DNA of 64,000 bases. Origin: Numida meleagris. Lineage: Eukaryota > Chordata > Aves > Galliformes > Numididae. Location: the NCBI RefSeq assembly GCF_002078875.1, contig NC_034409.1:100710806-100774805 (forward strand). The letters are read 5' to 3'. Below are positions 1 to 15,888 of this stretch, one piece after another (within the stretch, counting starts at the first letter, position 1; every line of letters begins with the position of its first letter). Position numbers and translations under genes: made by a program. The notes beneath the pieces are model-generated. The model made no database searches. It saw only the letters and a program-made list of their open reading frames with translations, and was not told where the DNA came from.

Positions 1-3000
1 ATGCTAGCTGCAACAGTTCACAGATGTTTAAAGGAATACTTAGTGAAACGCAACTCAGACTTACAATGTCTCTATAGATTTACAAAGTCTGTAACTGACT
101 GCAACAAGGTAAAGCAAAAAAAAAAAACAGCATTAAAGTGTTGAAAAGGCATCAGAAGATGGTGCAACTGAGAAGTCAACCTTGCAAAGAAGTCACTTAC
201 TTACGACCACAACTCTTTCACAGAGCTGCCTTCACAGAATAAGCAGAAGAATTAATTGATGAACACAGGAAATCAGGTGTTTTACCAGTGCATATTTATC
301 ACCATTCAAGAAGACATATAGCATAGCAGAAGGACCAAATAAATTTCATTTCACTAAATTATAAAACTGTTTATATACTTAAAAATATAGTTTCTTCTTT
401 GGTCATCTTGCTTATTACTTATCGAATTTCCATAGGATCAATGATTTTCTAACCCACGATAATATTTATTGAAAGTAACTAAATTGGCAAGATAAGATTG
501 TATCAGATTGTATTTCTCCATATTCAGATTAACAGTAGTCGTGTTTCAATATTCATACCCAGACAGAATAAAAGTGTTAAACATGGTATTGTCATTACTG
601 TATAAGTAACTTCCTGCTTTGGGTTTTGTTTTTCTGGGGTATGTGTGTTAATCTATGCAAAAAACTATGAGCACCCCTAAAATATAAAGCTGATGTTTTA
701 ACAGATGTTATGATCCATCTTTTAAACACTATACAACCCCCTTTTAATTAAGATAGGAGATTATACTAAAGAGAAGGACAGTTTCTCCCTTCCCTAGCAA
801 GGTTTCATCCCAGGGCTTCCTAATAATTTGGAATTAAGGACCTTAAACCCAGCACTGTCTTTTTAGTCTCAACATTAAGCCAGAAGCATCAAGAATTCTA
901 AAAGAGCCACAAGGAAATTTTCACCTTTCAAAGATTTTCATTAGCCATATGCTGTAAAAACTCGAGGGGAATTCTCACCCCACTCGTGTCAGAAACGAAA
1001 ACTAACAGCTAAAATTCTGCTAAAATTATTTAGGACCACACTATATACACATAAAGGAAAAGGTAGTTGAAGGAATCAATATTTGGCCAAGTATTCAGAG
1101 ACCTCTCCATCACTAAATCCACAACTGTCTAGAATTGAGAACATTATTTTCTGTAATCAGTACACATTTATCAAAACAGATTATCAGTGGGACTTTTGAT
1201 TAAATAGAGGTATACAGCATTTGGAAGATTAAAGCAGGCATTTCGTACAGTACTATATAATATCTTAATTGGATAAATACTAACCAGATGATAATGCCAT
1301 GGCATGGCTTAGAAAGTAGCAGTTAATAATCTGCTTGGAAAAAAAAAAACCAAAACACTGAATGCCCCAGAAATCGTAGAATATTTCTGCAATCCAACTT
1401 TTGGGCATTGCCCTGCTATGAATTCAAGCAATCATTACCTTCTTCACAGCCTCAAAGCTATGAGCTAGAGAAACAGTCTTTCCCTTTTTTGATGTTTGCC
1501 TACAGAACTAACAATTGAAAATGTGCACAAAGCGTCTTTTCCTCTAACTTGCACATTCAGACTTCTGAATTTGAAACTGTTCTGCGCTACCAACCTAGAC
1601 CGATCAGCCCACTGCCTGCTACCCATCAATTTCATATGTACTATAATGAAGAAAAACAGATATCCAGTCAATATTTCTGATTTCCAAATACTTCAAAACA
1701 CACAGACAAAGGATAAGATAAGGAAAAAAGAAAAAAAGGAGGAAAAAAAAAGGAACAGGGAGAAGCTCCCCCCAAAGACAATACCACTACCACCGCAGGA
1801 AAAAGCTACTAAGTTATAGCATGGGAAAGCTGTACAACCTTCCACAAGCAAAGAGCATGATCCAAAAATACAGACTGCCACAACACGTGCTGCCTGTTCA
1901 GGCATACATGTAGTCATAAACAGTGATCAGAAGGAAATAAAACCCCCTAAGCCTTCAAAAATAAACCCTAGAAAAACCACAACCAGACAGCTCTAAAAAA
2001 AAAAAAAAAAAACACAAAGAAGGAATCACATTTGCACCCATCCATCTACAGAGGTAGGCCCATGGATGCTATGGCCATGGTTTCAGTGCCTTTAATTGGA
2101 CATGGATCTAAGGTTGCCAAGGCGTGATTCCCGCCTCATTCCATCTCTTCTATCACTAATGCTTCCCCATGAGCCAGCAATAACACTGAAGCTGGATCAA
2201 GGAGCTGACCTACTTCTGAAAACATCCTCTGATGAATTAAAAACTGCATCACAGTGGAAAGTGTCAGGAATTAAAGATAACCCAGGATGACCTTTTGGAA
2301 AGTGGGATAGATCTGTGCCAGACTAAAGTGCCCATGCAATCACGATCGGAAAAAGTGGAGAAAGTAGATTAGCATAGACATTTCCTTCTCAAAAGGGTTG
2401 ATGTGTAACACTGACGTATTTTCTTTACTTTAGGCGATCTTTCCAATTTACACCTAGAGTCTCTTGGGCTTGTAACATTATTTATTGAAGGAACAGCTGA
2501 CACGAGTCTATCTTTGAGTTATATGGGGCAAGATGTCAGGGAAAACGCATCTTAGAACAGTAGGATCTCTCTATAAAGAAAGAAAAGACAATGGTGAAAT
2601 ACAGCAGTTGATGTCTGCTGCCTCATCCCCATCAGGACATCTTCTGTGCAACGTCACAGCTGCAGGAGAGGTAACATTTCTGCAGATCCCGTCTAACACC
2701 ACACAGCCCTCAAGTGAGTTTCTCAGGCTTCAGTGGGGCCAAGGGTGGTCTAACTGAGCTTCGTTTTCCTCCCTAGGCACAGCCAGAGACCTTGCTGAAG
2801 TTTGGGTAGTGGGTCCCTTTGAAACCTTACAGAGCAAGCCACAAGCAGAGCAAACTGAAAATAATATTTTAACGCTTTTTCTTGTCTTTTATACCTCAGT
2901 GTAGTAGATGCCTTTTGACATATGATCATATGCTAAAGGGTTATCTGCTCGTTCAACTCTAAGCTGAAGGCAATAGGACTACCCTGCACATAAGCCATTG

Positions 3001-4404
3001 TACTTGCTATGTTTTAGAGGACAGAAGAAACAATCATCTCATCTTACTCCTGGCACCAAGGCTATGCTGACGGAATTTGGCGATAAATTGAGCCATTCAC
3101 CTCATCTATCAAATCTGTGAAATTCAAAATTAATATGGGGGAAAAATACAGCACAGCTGCCCTCCTTAAACACTGCAGTACAGATTTACCAAAATACATT
3201 TACATAGACAATCCTCTTCCATTTCTATTCTTTTTCCTTCTTCGGCCTTAAAGCAGGATCACTCTCCCTTCCCAGGAAAAATAGGTTTCTTCAAAAGGAG
3301 TTTGAAAATGTACTATAAAATTTACTGAGATTGATGTCTTTCATTTCCTTTATTTTCAGGACATACAAAGAAGTCCACATGGGGAAAAGACAGCTCTTCA
3401 TCAATACCACAACAAAGGAAAGCAGCATCTTGCAACACATGCACTAAGTTTTATTAGACTCTTGATTTGAAATATATTTAAATGGTAGATTACAGCATTT
3501 GTGTTAGAAAGCTCTTCCTTTCTCCAGAAAGTTACACTGAACACACTAAGGCTTAAATCCAGGATAAACATCACCCATTATAGAACCTGCATTTCCAAAA
3601 TCTAAGCTTTTATTGAAGCAAATGATATTTAAACCCTGGCAGAATAAATTAAATTCTAGTCCATGGGAAAGGATTAAGTAAAATTAAAGAACTCAATAAT
3701 CAATGTAAAGAACACTAAGATATTGTTCACCTAATCTTGTAAGAATGACTGTGTACCTCTGAGAATACACCAACACGTGCCTTAAAAATGTAATTTGTTT
3801 TAAGGACAGTCTGCGATGCCAAAAATCTGTATGTTTTCCACGATTTTTCATTAAAAGGACCGTTTTCTTCTGAGCAAAATGTATAGCTTTTAAAGCTTAG
3901 TTTAGAAGAGCTCAAGTTTAAAATTCAATTACTTCTTCAATATGATAGTTATTTGGTTTGAGAAATTAGAAAGAGCACATCATACAGCCTAGATAGAAAC
4001 AACAATTCATATTAGGATGAAAGTGACAGGATAATACCATGGAGAGAAACCGTTATCAAAGGAGCAAGACCATTTTCATTACATCTCAAATTCTCCTCTC
4101 AGAAGAAAAGCCTTATTTTTAATTCATATATTAAAAAGCATCAGCATTCCTGGCTGTCCAACAATCCCTTTAACAAACCTGTAGCTCTCAATAAGGAGAG
4201 AGACTAGAAAGAGATCGAAGTGCTGCGACCAGTTCTGCCTGCTTGATTTTGTACTGTGCAGCACCTACGGCAACAAGAACAGAAGGATTCTCTGATACCC
4301 TGGTGGTATGGAGTCAAACAAGCAAACCAAAATGAAGGTGAGGCAGTACACCCGATGCGATGGCCCCTCAGTCCATCTCCAGAAGAGAGGACTTGAGGAA
4401 TCTT
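1..4404. other. APP intron 2, distal part, no gene seen
   Basis: AT-rich non-coding sequence with many A/T runs. The only local oddity is a purine-rich stretch at about 1716-1768 made of A and G with few interruptions. Short open frames here have no recognisable domains and no coding signal. The reverse complement of APP exon 3 was looked for and not seen. Confidence 0.75.
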
Positions 4405-4500
4405 TAGCAGGGTCTGTTGTGATAGGACATGGGGAAATGGTTACAGACTAGAGGAGGGGAGATTTAGATTTGAACAGATGACAAGAATATCCTCTTTGGA
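4405..4500 (+). repeat. CR1 LINE fragment, 3' UTR-proximal part
   Basis: The run GGTCTGTTGTGATAGGACAT and the following GGGGAAATGG and GGGGAGATTTAGATT match the CR1 segment about 300 bp from the 3' end. The copy is short, diverged, and lacks the terminal octamer repeats. It lies in APP intron 2, antisense to the gene. Confidence 0.65.
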
Positions 4501-7500
4501 AGAATGGTAATTAGAGATTACAAATGTCAACACTGTTTTGTCAACAGTTACGATGCTTTATCTGTTATCTTAATTTGCCCTGTTGCTTTCTGCTCCATGT
4601 AGCACAAAAAAAAAAAGTAGCTACAGCATAGCAGTGTGCACTTACAAGTCATTTTTAATTTCTGGGGAGGACTTCTGTAAGAAATACACATTCATTACAA
4701 GACATTCATGGCTCTGGATGTTCAAGACAGAAGTGGATACGTGCATGACCTCACAAAGAACCCAAACAGTTGTGTACATTCAGAGATGCTGGGTGTAATA
4801 CCTGTTGAAGCCAACACTGATATTCTGCATTTGGAAGCTACTATAAGCTCTACCCAGCTATCTAGGAGGGAGCCAGTTGCTAGCTATAGGGCACACCTAC
4901 ATCTCTAAGTTCCTCAGTTTACACTCAATCCAGTCAACAGCACAGGCAATATCCAGACCCAAACAACTTATACCATAGTTTTGACTTGCTTTTGTAAACA
5001 ATCTTCAGAACAGTTCCTTTCCATTCTGTTAAATTCCATGCACACTTCAGTGGAGCTAAGAACTTCCAAATTAAACTAAATGAGGGAAAAATGGATACAC
5101 ATTAGGCAATGTGAATTTTCTGCCAGCAGAGTGTTGCTTTCACAACTTATTTTGGACAGCAAATTCAGCACAGACTGCAGAATAATTTCAGCCCTTCAAG
5201 CAACTCCTATAACGTAAGCTAATTACTAGACATAAAAATTCAGCATATAGTAGCTATTTAAAATTGTTAATATAGTATACCAATATTTTTCATCTGAACA
5301 CTCATTCCACTTGAATGGGGAACTGAACACACCTAAATTAACTTCCTACTCCTCGTATTCATATGACTATGAAAATATGTACTTTGCCAAAGGGCAGCTT
5401 CCAGCTTGGTTTTATGAGAGTTGTTTAGCAAGATAAGTAGCTGCCTGGCTTTCAGTGAACAGAACCAACTCCAAAATGCATTCTCCTTCTACAGTAATGT
5501 TCTGTGTCAGAGCTGCTGCCACCCTTCACTTGAACATCTGTGGGTGGGGACACCAAGTTTCTTCCTCTGAACAAAAACCAAAACCCAGGAGCAGCGGTCC
5601 CCACATTTCAGGGCTTCAGCTAACTTGCAATCAATGGCTGTTGGGAAGCAGCTTTCCCCAGGGGGAAAGCTGTGCAGTAATTACAAGTGGCAGGGTTTTT
5701 CCAACATCCCTCTGAAACAGCTGCTACTGCAGTGTCAGCAACAGGCCTAGATTGGCCGATGGCTTGATTTCAAGTGTCAGCTAGTATACTCACAACATGT
5801 TAATGCTTTTGGCACATACACAGGTGTAACCACTCCATTTACATTAATGCAACCTGAATAAACATTATTCTACTGCCAGCAGCACTTGCATTTGACAACT
5901 GTTGTATGCAGTTCAGGCCTACGCCATTTTACTTTACTTTACTTACAAATAGCAGCACGCTATTTAGTTTGAGATTAGAAGATAGCATGCATGAGCAAAT
6001 TGTACTTCTCCAGACAGCGTTTAACTTTACCCAGGAACATTTGATCTTGTTCTATTTAAAAAAAAAAAAGTAGAAAAAAGAAAAGCAACAAGAGCTTAGG
6101 TAGCTATCTCTTCAGTAAACAAGCCAGTGTTACTAATTTTTACCTAGTTTGTCTTAACTTAAAAACATAAGAGACTGTGCAGATTTCAGCGTAGAAGAGA
6201 TCAGTGTGTCCTGCTTCCAGAACCACTTCTTGTTAGCTTCGGAGCAGAGTTTAACTGAACTCAAGGAAATCAGAAAGTACCATTCAAGTATCTTCCATTT
6301 CCTTTCAAATAAGTCTGAGCGTTGTCATATTTTAAATGTGGGATGTGCTGTTCAAAAATAAATCCAGACAGTTCCTGTACTGCACTGAGCTCCCACTCAA
6401 AAAATGAGAAGAAACAACAAGCGACATATATCCTTAAAACGTGTAGGTGGTTCTGCTTATTACTTTTTCCTCCCATTCTGCCCTGCAATGCTCCTTTACT
6501 GTCACTTCCTCCATCAAGACTTCCAAAATCCACCTACACTGGCAATGGGCAAGGAGGGGCAGCTATGACAATCTCAAAGGAAACATGCAAGGATGTCTGT
6601 AACACCTTCTCCAGAGAAGAAATCTAAGTCCTTCTGTACTCCATACGCGTTCCAGCCAGTTGTAAAGAAAAGCTCTTTTTAAAACCACTTATAAGGAAAC
6701 AGAAGAATGCATTTACTGTTATAAATTTTGATGAGAGGGGAGATTCATTTATTTATTTAAAGATACCTCCATGGAAAAAAAAAAAAGCAATGGAACATCA
6801 TTTTGGATTAACTCTGAGTGAACAGGAGTTCCCCAATGTTAACAACTTTGCATTATTTTAGAGCCAAGGAGTCATACAGCAAGATCTCTACTGCACTTGC
6901 TCACAAAGCTTCTGCCCAGCAGTACCCCCTAGGTATGTCCCTCCTGGTCTTTCCCTGCTGTAGAAGGAACTGTCTGCACAGGCTGCTTCTGCAGGATCTA
7001 CTGCAGAAGAGCAACATCTTTTGCATTATAGATACAGTAAGAATGTTACACAAGGTACCTGCAACAAAAAATAGGTAGAACAACATGATGGATCAGAATG
7101 GATTTCTTATTAGAAACGCAGGGAAAAATCTCATCATCTCCTGCTCCCTGTCATTTCAATGCTCTGCTCAGAGTTGGGAAAAAAACACAGTATCCTAGCA
7201 GTGTGGTACCAACAGCTGCTACTCTAACAAGACTGAGGAACAAAAGAAGCTGCCACAGTGCCCAGGGAGAGAACCAGTCTTCTTCATTAGTGGAGTGCAA
7301 AAACTTAGCCTTTGCCTGTATTGAGAAAGACTACATCCCAAGAAGGAGGAGTTGTCTATTTGGGGAAAAAAGGGAAGGAAGAGATTGTATTTGGCAAAAC
7401 TAAGAAGAAAAGAGATTTTAGCCACATTCTGTTCCAATGCAAGAGGTACCACATCTTAACCTTGATGATTATTGCTTCCTGCTAACAAGAAAATGCATAT

Positions 7501-8559
7501 TTGCCCCATTCCCTAGGCCCGGCAACAGCAAACACTATCTCACAGCCAACGTAAACAGCAGAAGGCAAGTGGAAAACCACAACCACTCTACTTATTACCC
7601 CCAGGATACAAAGCATATATGGAGCATCAAGCAACAAGTTTTCCACAGCTGAGAAGTCAGCCTGACTTGCATGTACTAGCACTACTCTCCAAATTCCTTT
7701 CTTTGATAGAAGATGGTGCTTGTATTAGATTCTCCCATTCCTCTTGTCAGGTCATGACACAGTTAAACAAAAGCAAAGCCAAAGTGCCTTTTCCTGGCCA
7801 TAGCCAAACCTACCACGCTAGAGAAATTGTCACAGGGACAAGGGGAAGCACAGAACACTATGAGAAAGAGTTGTACAAAACAAAGACCATTGGTCCATCC
7901 TGCAGGGCTGGATCAATTTCAAGTGACTTTTAATTTTGTCTTGTCAGCAGGTCTTATGATTCCTCCCCACCCCTAAACCTGCTGCATCCCCATGCTGAGC
8001 TGTGATGCTCCCAATGCTCTGACAACTCCTAGTAGCCTGTCCTGCCTCCACTATTCTCAATCCTACAAGTTGAACTGCATAGCTCAGGTGGAGAAGGAAA
8101 TCAAGGGATCAGGCAGGACATCAGCACCTCCCCATGAACAAACAGAACAAAGTTTGTTCCATGAACAAACTCGCCCAGTGGTGAATACAGCAAGGAAAGG
8201 TTTTTCAGCCCAATCCCCATGCCTACTACCTCCCTAGCTTTTTGATGTCTTATGCCACTGTGATCGCACAGACTAAAAACATTAAGATGCCTGTCCCATT
8301 TTTAGGGAGTAGATCAGCCAGCAGCTTGCCCCATGACAGTGCTGACCCCACTACATTGTACTTCTTAAAGTGTCTCTGTAGCTAGGTAAATCATGACATG
8401 GATAACCTGGAATTAAGTTAATGAACAGTCAGCACATAAATTGAGGCTACTGTTGCACTGTAGATAAATATCAAATTCTTAAAAACCCAAGTAACAGAAG
8501 CTCTCTTCTCCTCTGTCTTTTCTCCAATGGGAAAAACATTTTAGACTCACAAAAAAAAA
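4501..8559. other. APP intron 2, middle part, no gene seen
   Basis: AT-rich intron sequence. It holds an A-run with flanking purines at about 6059-6090, a short CTTTA repeat at about 5930-5946, and a small hairpin-like inverted repeat at 8132-8170 built on GAACAAAC. Open frames of 60-104 codons on both strands (for example at 7098-7403 and 7619-7933) have no recognisable family. Confidence 0.7.
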
Positions 8560-8755
8560 TAGGATGAAAGAGACCTACAAAGATCACCTAGGCCTCCCCC
8601 TACTCCAAGCAGGGCTCGTGTCAAAGCCCAATCTGCTTGAGCCCTGGGCTGGTTCAGTTCTCCCAGTCTCTAAGGTCAGAGACTCCATACTCTGACTGAG
8701 TGTCTATGCCAGATTTTGGCTGCTGTCACAGTGAACAATTTTTTCCTTATGTGCA
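8560..8755 (-). repeat. Old CR1 LINE fragment
   Basis: Read on the minus strand, this resembles the CR1 3' region: a worn form of the segment that ends GGTCTCTTTCATCCTA. On the plus strand it shows the CR1 antisense order: 'gatcacctaggcctccccct', a cysteine-poor linker, then 'gctgctgtcacagtgaacaa' followed by the 'tttttccttat' element. It is much more diverged than the copies in intron 1. It lies in APP intron 2 in the same orientation as the gene. Confidence 0.55.
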
Positions 8756-10527
<1,772 letters not shown>

Positions 10528-12914
10528 CTAACTCACCCACCCGTGATCGCAATGACAGAAGCTGAATAGAGTGGATTTGAGAAGTTTAAATAACATCTCC
10601 ACAGAAATTCTGACATGCAATAATGTAACACAAAGTCTAAAGCTGTAAATAAACTTTTTAAGGGCCCTAAATTAGCTCATCAACTAGAGCTAAACAAAGA
10701 ACAACATTCAGAGCTCATTACAGAAGTGTAATGTTCAAAACATGCTTGGTATACTGGTGCTGGGAGGTGTGGGGAAGTCCCCAACAATTACCAAAGAGTA
10801 ACACTTAACCTTCTTTTTCATGACCACCTCTAGCTCATTTACATGTTGAACACCCAGGGGGTATAGTGTCATGCCTTATCAACTTTGTGAGTTAGAAGTG
10901 GTAGCTTTCACTTGAGCTTTGTTTTGACTGAGCCTTAAAATGCACTGGACGAGGTGGTATCAAACATGAATGGCAAGGGTCTAGCTCAATAAAATATTAC
11001 AGAATACCATCTACCAAACCAAGTACTAACATACGTAGTGTTAAGATACTCCGTCAGTGCTATTCCTTGCCGCAGCAGTCTTCCTGGCAGCCTTCCTCCT
11101 TACACAGGGCTCTGAGCCTTGATAATTTCTGAACTGAATACAATTCTATAACACCTATCAGCTGTCTGCTCTGAGAAAGAAGCTAACTCAACCCTCCTCA
11201 CTCACAAAGCTCCGCATTGGTTTAAATACTGCACAAGGAATAGAAGGAAGTAGTAACATCAGTGGAAACCAATTTACATTATTCCTTCCCAAAACTAGGA
11301 AAGGTAAAAAGCACTTATATGCAATTAAACATTTTAAAGATTCTGTTCCACTATTACTTGTACCTAGCCATTTTGATCGGCAATAAAAATCACCCCAAAA
11401 TTCACGTTATGGGTCTATGAAAACAGAAAACTATTTCAAATGTCCTATTTTCAAAAAGCCACAGGTCATTCCTTTTCCCCAAGGCACACCCTACCTGCCT
11501 GTAATTCATCTTAATCCTTACCACTGCTGAAATCAATCTCAAGATGCTGCCTGGGGAACAAAGCCTTTTAACAGCAGATAAATCAGCAGCTGAAATGAAA
11601 GGATCAGCAGGCCTACCACAACAGTGAAGCTGAGTGAAAACGCCTGGGAAGGCTACAACAGCAAGCACACATCCAGCACCAACCAAAGAACCTGCTCCCA
11701 GCCAGGAATGGGACAAGCCACGCTGCACTGATTGGGAATGGGATTAGAAGAGGCTGAAAAAATCAGGAGGCATCAGCAAGTCCCAGGAGGTGAGCTCCTC
11801 ACTGCCAGTCCTGGGACACAGCAACATCTGACGCACCACAGACACATTTTTACCATTTCTTTGTCATTTCCATAGAGCTCTTCATACCACATAACAACCT
11901 TAGAATCCTTCTATCTCACAGTCCAGTGAAATTGCTGCTTATTACTATCATTACACACAAATACACACCATGAAAGGATGTTCCCATCATTCTCATTCAT
12001 TAAAGAGAAAAACCTGAACATCAGTATAATTTCAGCTATGGAGCTAGCCCTCCTCCGCCGCCTGATCTACCATTATGAAATGAGACACCATCTTCCTGTC
12101 CAAACAAAAGTGGAAAACTGTTTGCAAAATCTTGTGTGAGATATGAACGTTGCCAAATAAAATGACAGCTGCCAATAGGACTAGAGAAGCCACATTAGCA
12201 TTGTTAAATGCTTATTTGACACTTGAAATAAAACTAAGGAAGTCACTCCTTGTACAGGCCAAACAGACCATCACTGCAATACCCAGAGCGTCCCCCGGCT
12301 TATTGCCTTTGTGCCTTCCCTTTTTACCTGCACTGGGCTCAACTCTGAAAGCCACAAGTCCTTTGGGAAATTAAACCAAACTGAACTACTAGAAAATCCA
12401 CAGTGTGCCTGTGCTTAAGAAGGGGACAGGTAAGGCTGCACTGCCAACCCTTCTGCTTTGTTTAGTTCTCACCATTTGGCACTATGAGGCTGAGGTCCCA
12501 GGCCAAAGCTAACCCTGTGGACCTGCTGCAAGCAGGCGCATGAGGGGCCTCCCAGCATCTCCATGGACAATCTGTGGACTCTACCATGAGTGCCTTACAA
12601 CCCCACAGAAAGAAGCCCTGGTCTTCTCCCAGATCCCTCCTTCTCTTCTCCCAGGTTACCAGATTCTGCCCAGGAGGATCACAGGCACCAGAGACAGCCT
12701 GCAGCATGCAGGAGGGAAGCAAGGACAGAGGAAAGGAGATGGCCCTTCCTCCTTCTGTATGGCAAGGGCTGGCAGATTAGCTGACACCATCCCACAGGAC
12801 CACATCATTAATGCAAATCAGGTGATCTTCTCACCTGTTCTGCCCTTCAGAGTTGCCTATCTGGTAACATATACTGCTGGAAGTACTCGGTTCAGTGTTA
12901 GCATCTGACAAACT

Positions 12915-12944
12915 CAACACATACACACGCACACACACACAAAA
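12915..12944. repeat. CA microsatellite, interrupted
   Basis: An ACACATACACACGCACACACACACAAAA tract, about 13 CA-like units with two interruptions, in APP intron 1. It is probably polymorphic. Confidence 0.85.
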
Positions 12945-13218
12945 GTCTCCTCTTCAAGTTACATTTGTTATGAGAGAAGCCAACAAGGATTCATGGCCAT
13001 CCACCTTCCAGAAGTGGGCCTGCCACATTCAAGATATGGTAGAGTATGCACTTATGTTTAAATGCCTGTTTTTTTACTTTTAATTTTTTAGCTGGAAGAT
13101 TTCTCAAGGGAAAAATTAAAATCATTAAGAATTCATGAAAAACTGAAGATCTTAACTGAACAACTCCTTTACAAGAGGTATTACAAATCCAGTATCTTTA
13201 ATTTCTTCACTCTTCATT

Positions 13219-13241
13219 TAAAAAACAAAACAAAACAAAAC
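13219..13241. repeat. AAAAC pentamer simple repeat
   Basis: About four tandem AAAAC units in APP intron 1. Confidence 0.8.
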
Positions 13242-15599
13242 GAGGCTTCATGAATTTTATACACTTAAAATGATTAAATGTGCTACATCAAGAAACACTG
13301 AGTCAACATCTAACTACCCTCATGTATTAGATTATCGCTGCAAGTTAAAACGCCACAATTAAAACAAGCATTTCAGCTTTTGGTTTTTGAAAAGAACATT
13401 TAGTTCCCTGCCTTCTTTAAGATGCTAACATGTTCCTGTAATTTAACTTAAAAACTGAAACAGGAACTGCTCTATTGTTAATGATTTCCCTTCACTACCT
13501 CAGCTTCTCTTCTACTGAGGAAGTCACTTTCACTTGATTTAACAGTAAACCATCCCTTTTCTTCCACTGAGTAACTAGCGAATTTTCCAAAAACGAATGA
13601 CAAATTATCCGGCTTGACTTGATAAGTAGAACTACTACACTGCTATTTAAGCAACTTCAGAGCACCTCAAAAGTGATGTGTCACTTGCACAAAATCCTCC
13701 AAGTGAAGAATTTTTTTCTTTACAGATGCAGTGTAGCTCAAAACTTCAAATGAAACTGAAGCAAGTCATTCCCTATATGATGTGATCTCTATTCACAAAC
13801 ACAATTTTCTCCGTCACTTAACCCAACAGCTATCTCTACTAGATGAATAAAGTACAAGCAGCAAACATACAACAGCAGATTGTGTGACCTTGGCAAAAAA
13901 AAAATGAAGTTACAAATTTATGGAAAGGTTTCTGTTTTTTTTTTCTCCGTTCACCTTCTCCAACTAAAGTTGGAAAAGAAAATGTGTCTGTTTACCCGGA
14001 GCGCTATCGATTTAACAAAAAGGACAGCCTATGACTGTCTACTTAAAATCTCATTCCCTTCAGAAGAGACGAGACTTCTCCTAGCTTAATCCAATTACTC
14101 AAACAAGACACGAGCACATTTAGCTTTCTTTATTTTGAGCTGACAGGGCCATCGTAATTAACTGCTCAGCATAGCACTTCATCTTATTGATTAAGACAGC
14201 TAAAAGTTACTAATCATAAAGAAATACAGGAGCAATTAACAGACACTGTAAACAGAACTAAAGCATTTAGATCATGATCATGAATAATGCAAATCTCAAC
14301 TTCTGAAATTGAACTCCTTTAGATGCCCTTAAGCAAGGATAGCAGGTTAATGGATTTGTCTGTCACATCTCTGGCTTGGAGATAGGAGCTTTCAAGCAAA
14401 CAACTGGAGTGGATGTATCACCTCTTTAAACGTTTTACCTAAGGAAAACAAAACAACAGGTCCACGTTAAACTATTTAATACCTGAAGATAAGTGATTAC
14501 TACTTCAACTACAAGTCTCTCACCTTTCATAACAAGGAGCAATTTCATACACTGCATTTTCAGCATGCTACCGATGAAACCTGCAGTTCCATTGTGCAAC
14601 TTTTAACTGGCAGACTCATTTTTTGAGACAGACTTCATGCTATTTCTGTTCTATGAAATATGCTTCTAACCTAAGATCTTTGCTATTTGATATTTCATTT
14701 ATAAAGAAAATAAGAAGTTGATCTGCTATTGCACTTTCTTTGTTTGAAAACCAGCAGCTTCTTGCTTTTCAAGAAATTACTTGCTGCAAAATCTACAGAA
14801 ACAGGGAGGTTGATGGAGTCTATTATGCAGAGGTGATGGCCAACACACAATAGTCAGTCTCAAGAGCACTTCTTTACATGAAGGCAAAAGCTGACTGCAT
14901 TAGCAGATCTGACCTTGGCCTCATGGAACCTAGATTGAGAGCTTCTGCTGGGCCTTTAGCTGACACCTGAACAAGAAGGTCCTCAACAGCATAAAATTTC
15001 CCTTCACCCATTTTGCAAGCATCTTTCAGGACTGTTACTCCTATTCTTCCAAGAGCTAATTTGTCACAAACTGTCTGACTGTGATCTTAGGAGTAATACA
15101 AAATGTGGCTATAACATTAAGATATACATTGCATTACACATTGTTTTTCCCTCTGCAATCCTTCTGACTGTAACAAAACCCACAGGCAAAAAGGTGAAAC
15201 CCATAAAGCTAAAAATCCACTGTGTACTTGGTCCACAATAACCAGATATGTTAAATAGCAGATACTTAAGAACATTTGATGCTGCATGTTTCAGTTCCTT
15301 CCTATTTCTCTATGCAGCCCTATGAGGCAGGCTTGTACAACAAGCAGCCTTCTCTTGCTTTCCCAGAGCGAAAGAGCAAACAGAAACTTGTCTGTGAGAT
15401 GCATTGGTCTGCATCTCCTGCCAGTGCCAAAAGAGCACTCCCAAAAGATTTGCTCAAAGAGATATCTACAAGGGATCAGTCCTTGAAGTCTTAACTTTAC
15501 GGGATCTATTTTAAGCCATGGCATATTCCTAAATATGAACAGTAATGTTTCAGTACTTGAAGAAAACTTATGAGCAGTAGGAGGATCAACTTTTTACAT

Positions 15600-15888
15600 A
15601 GTCTGATAGTAATAGAACAATGGAGAATGGCTTTAAACTCAAAGAAGAAGGAAGTTTTAGATTAGCTGTTTGGAGGAAATTCTCTACTCAAAGTGCAGTG
15701 AGGCACTGGCACAGGCTGCCCAGAGAAGAAGTGGGCAGAGAACTGGCCCCACTCCTGGAGGTGCTCAAGGCCAGGTTGGATGGGGTCCTGGGCAGCCTGA
15801 GCTGGTTGGGGACAGCCCTGCCCATAGCAGGAGTTGGGGCTGGGTGGGCTTTGAGGCCCCTTCCATCCCAAACCGTTCTGTGATTCAA
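15600..15888 (+). repeat. CR1 LINE, truncated 3' end
   Basis: It starts at a GATAGAACAATGGAGAATGG-like motif, passes through GAGGCACTGGCACAGGCTGC and GGAGGTGCTCAAGGCCAGGT, and ends CCGTTCTGTGATTC, all in CR1 order. It is a 5'-truncated copy, antisense to APP. The open frames over it (15620-15936) are CR1 3' sequence, not genes. Confidence 0.9.

Noticed and set aside
12540..12908. 122-codon plus-strand frame.
   Set aside because: Three frames overlap in a short GC-richer patch; low-complexity, no family, no splice context.
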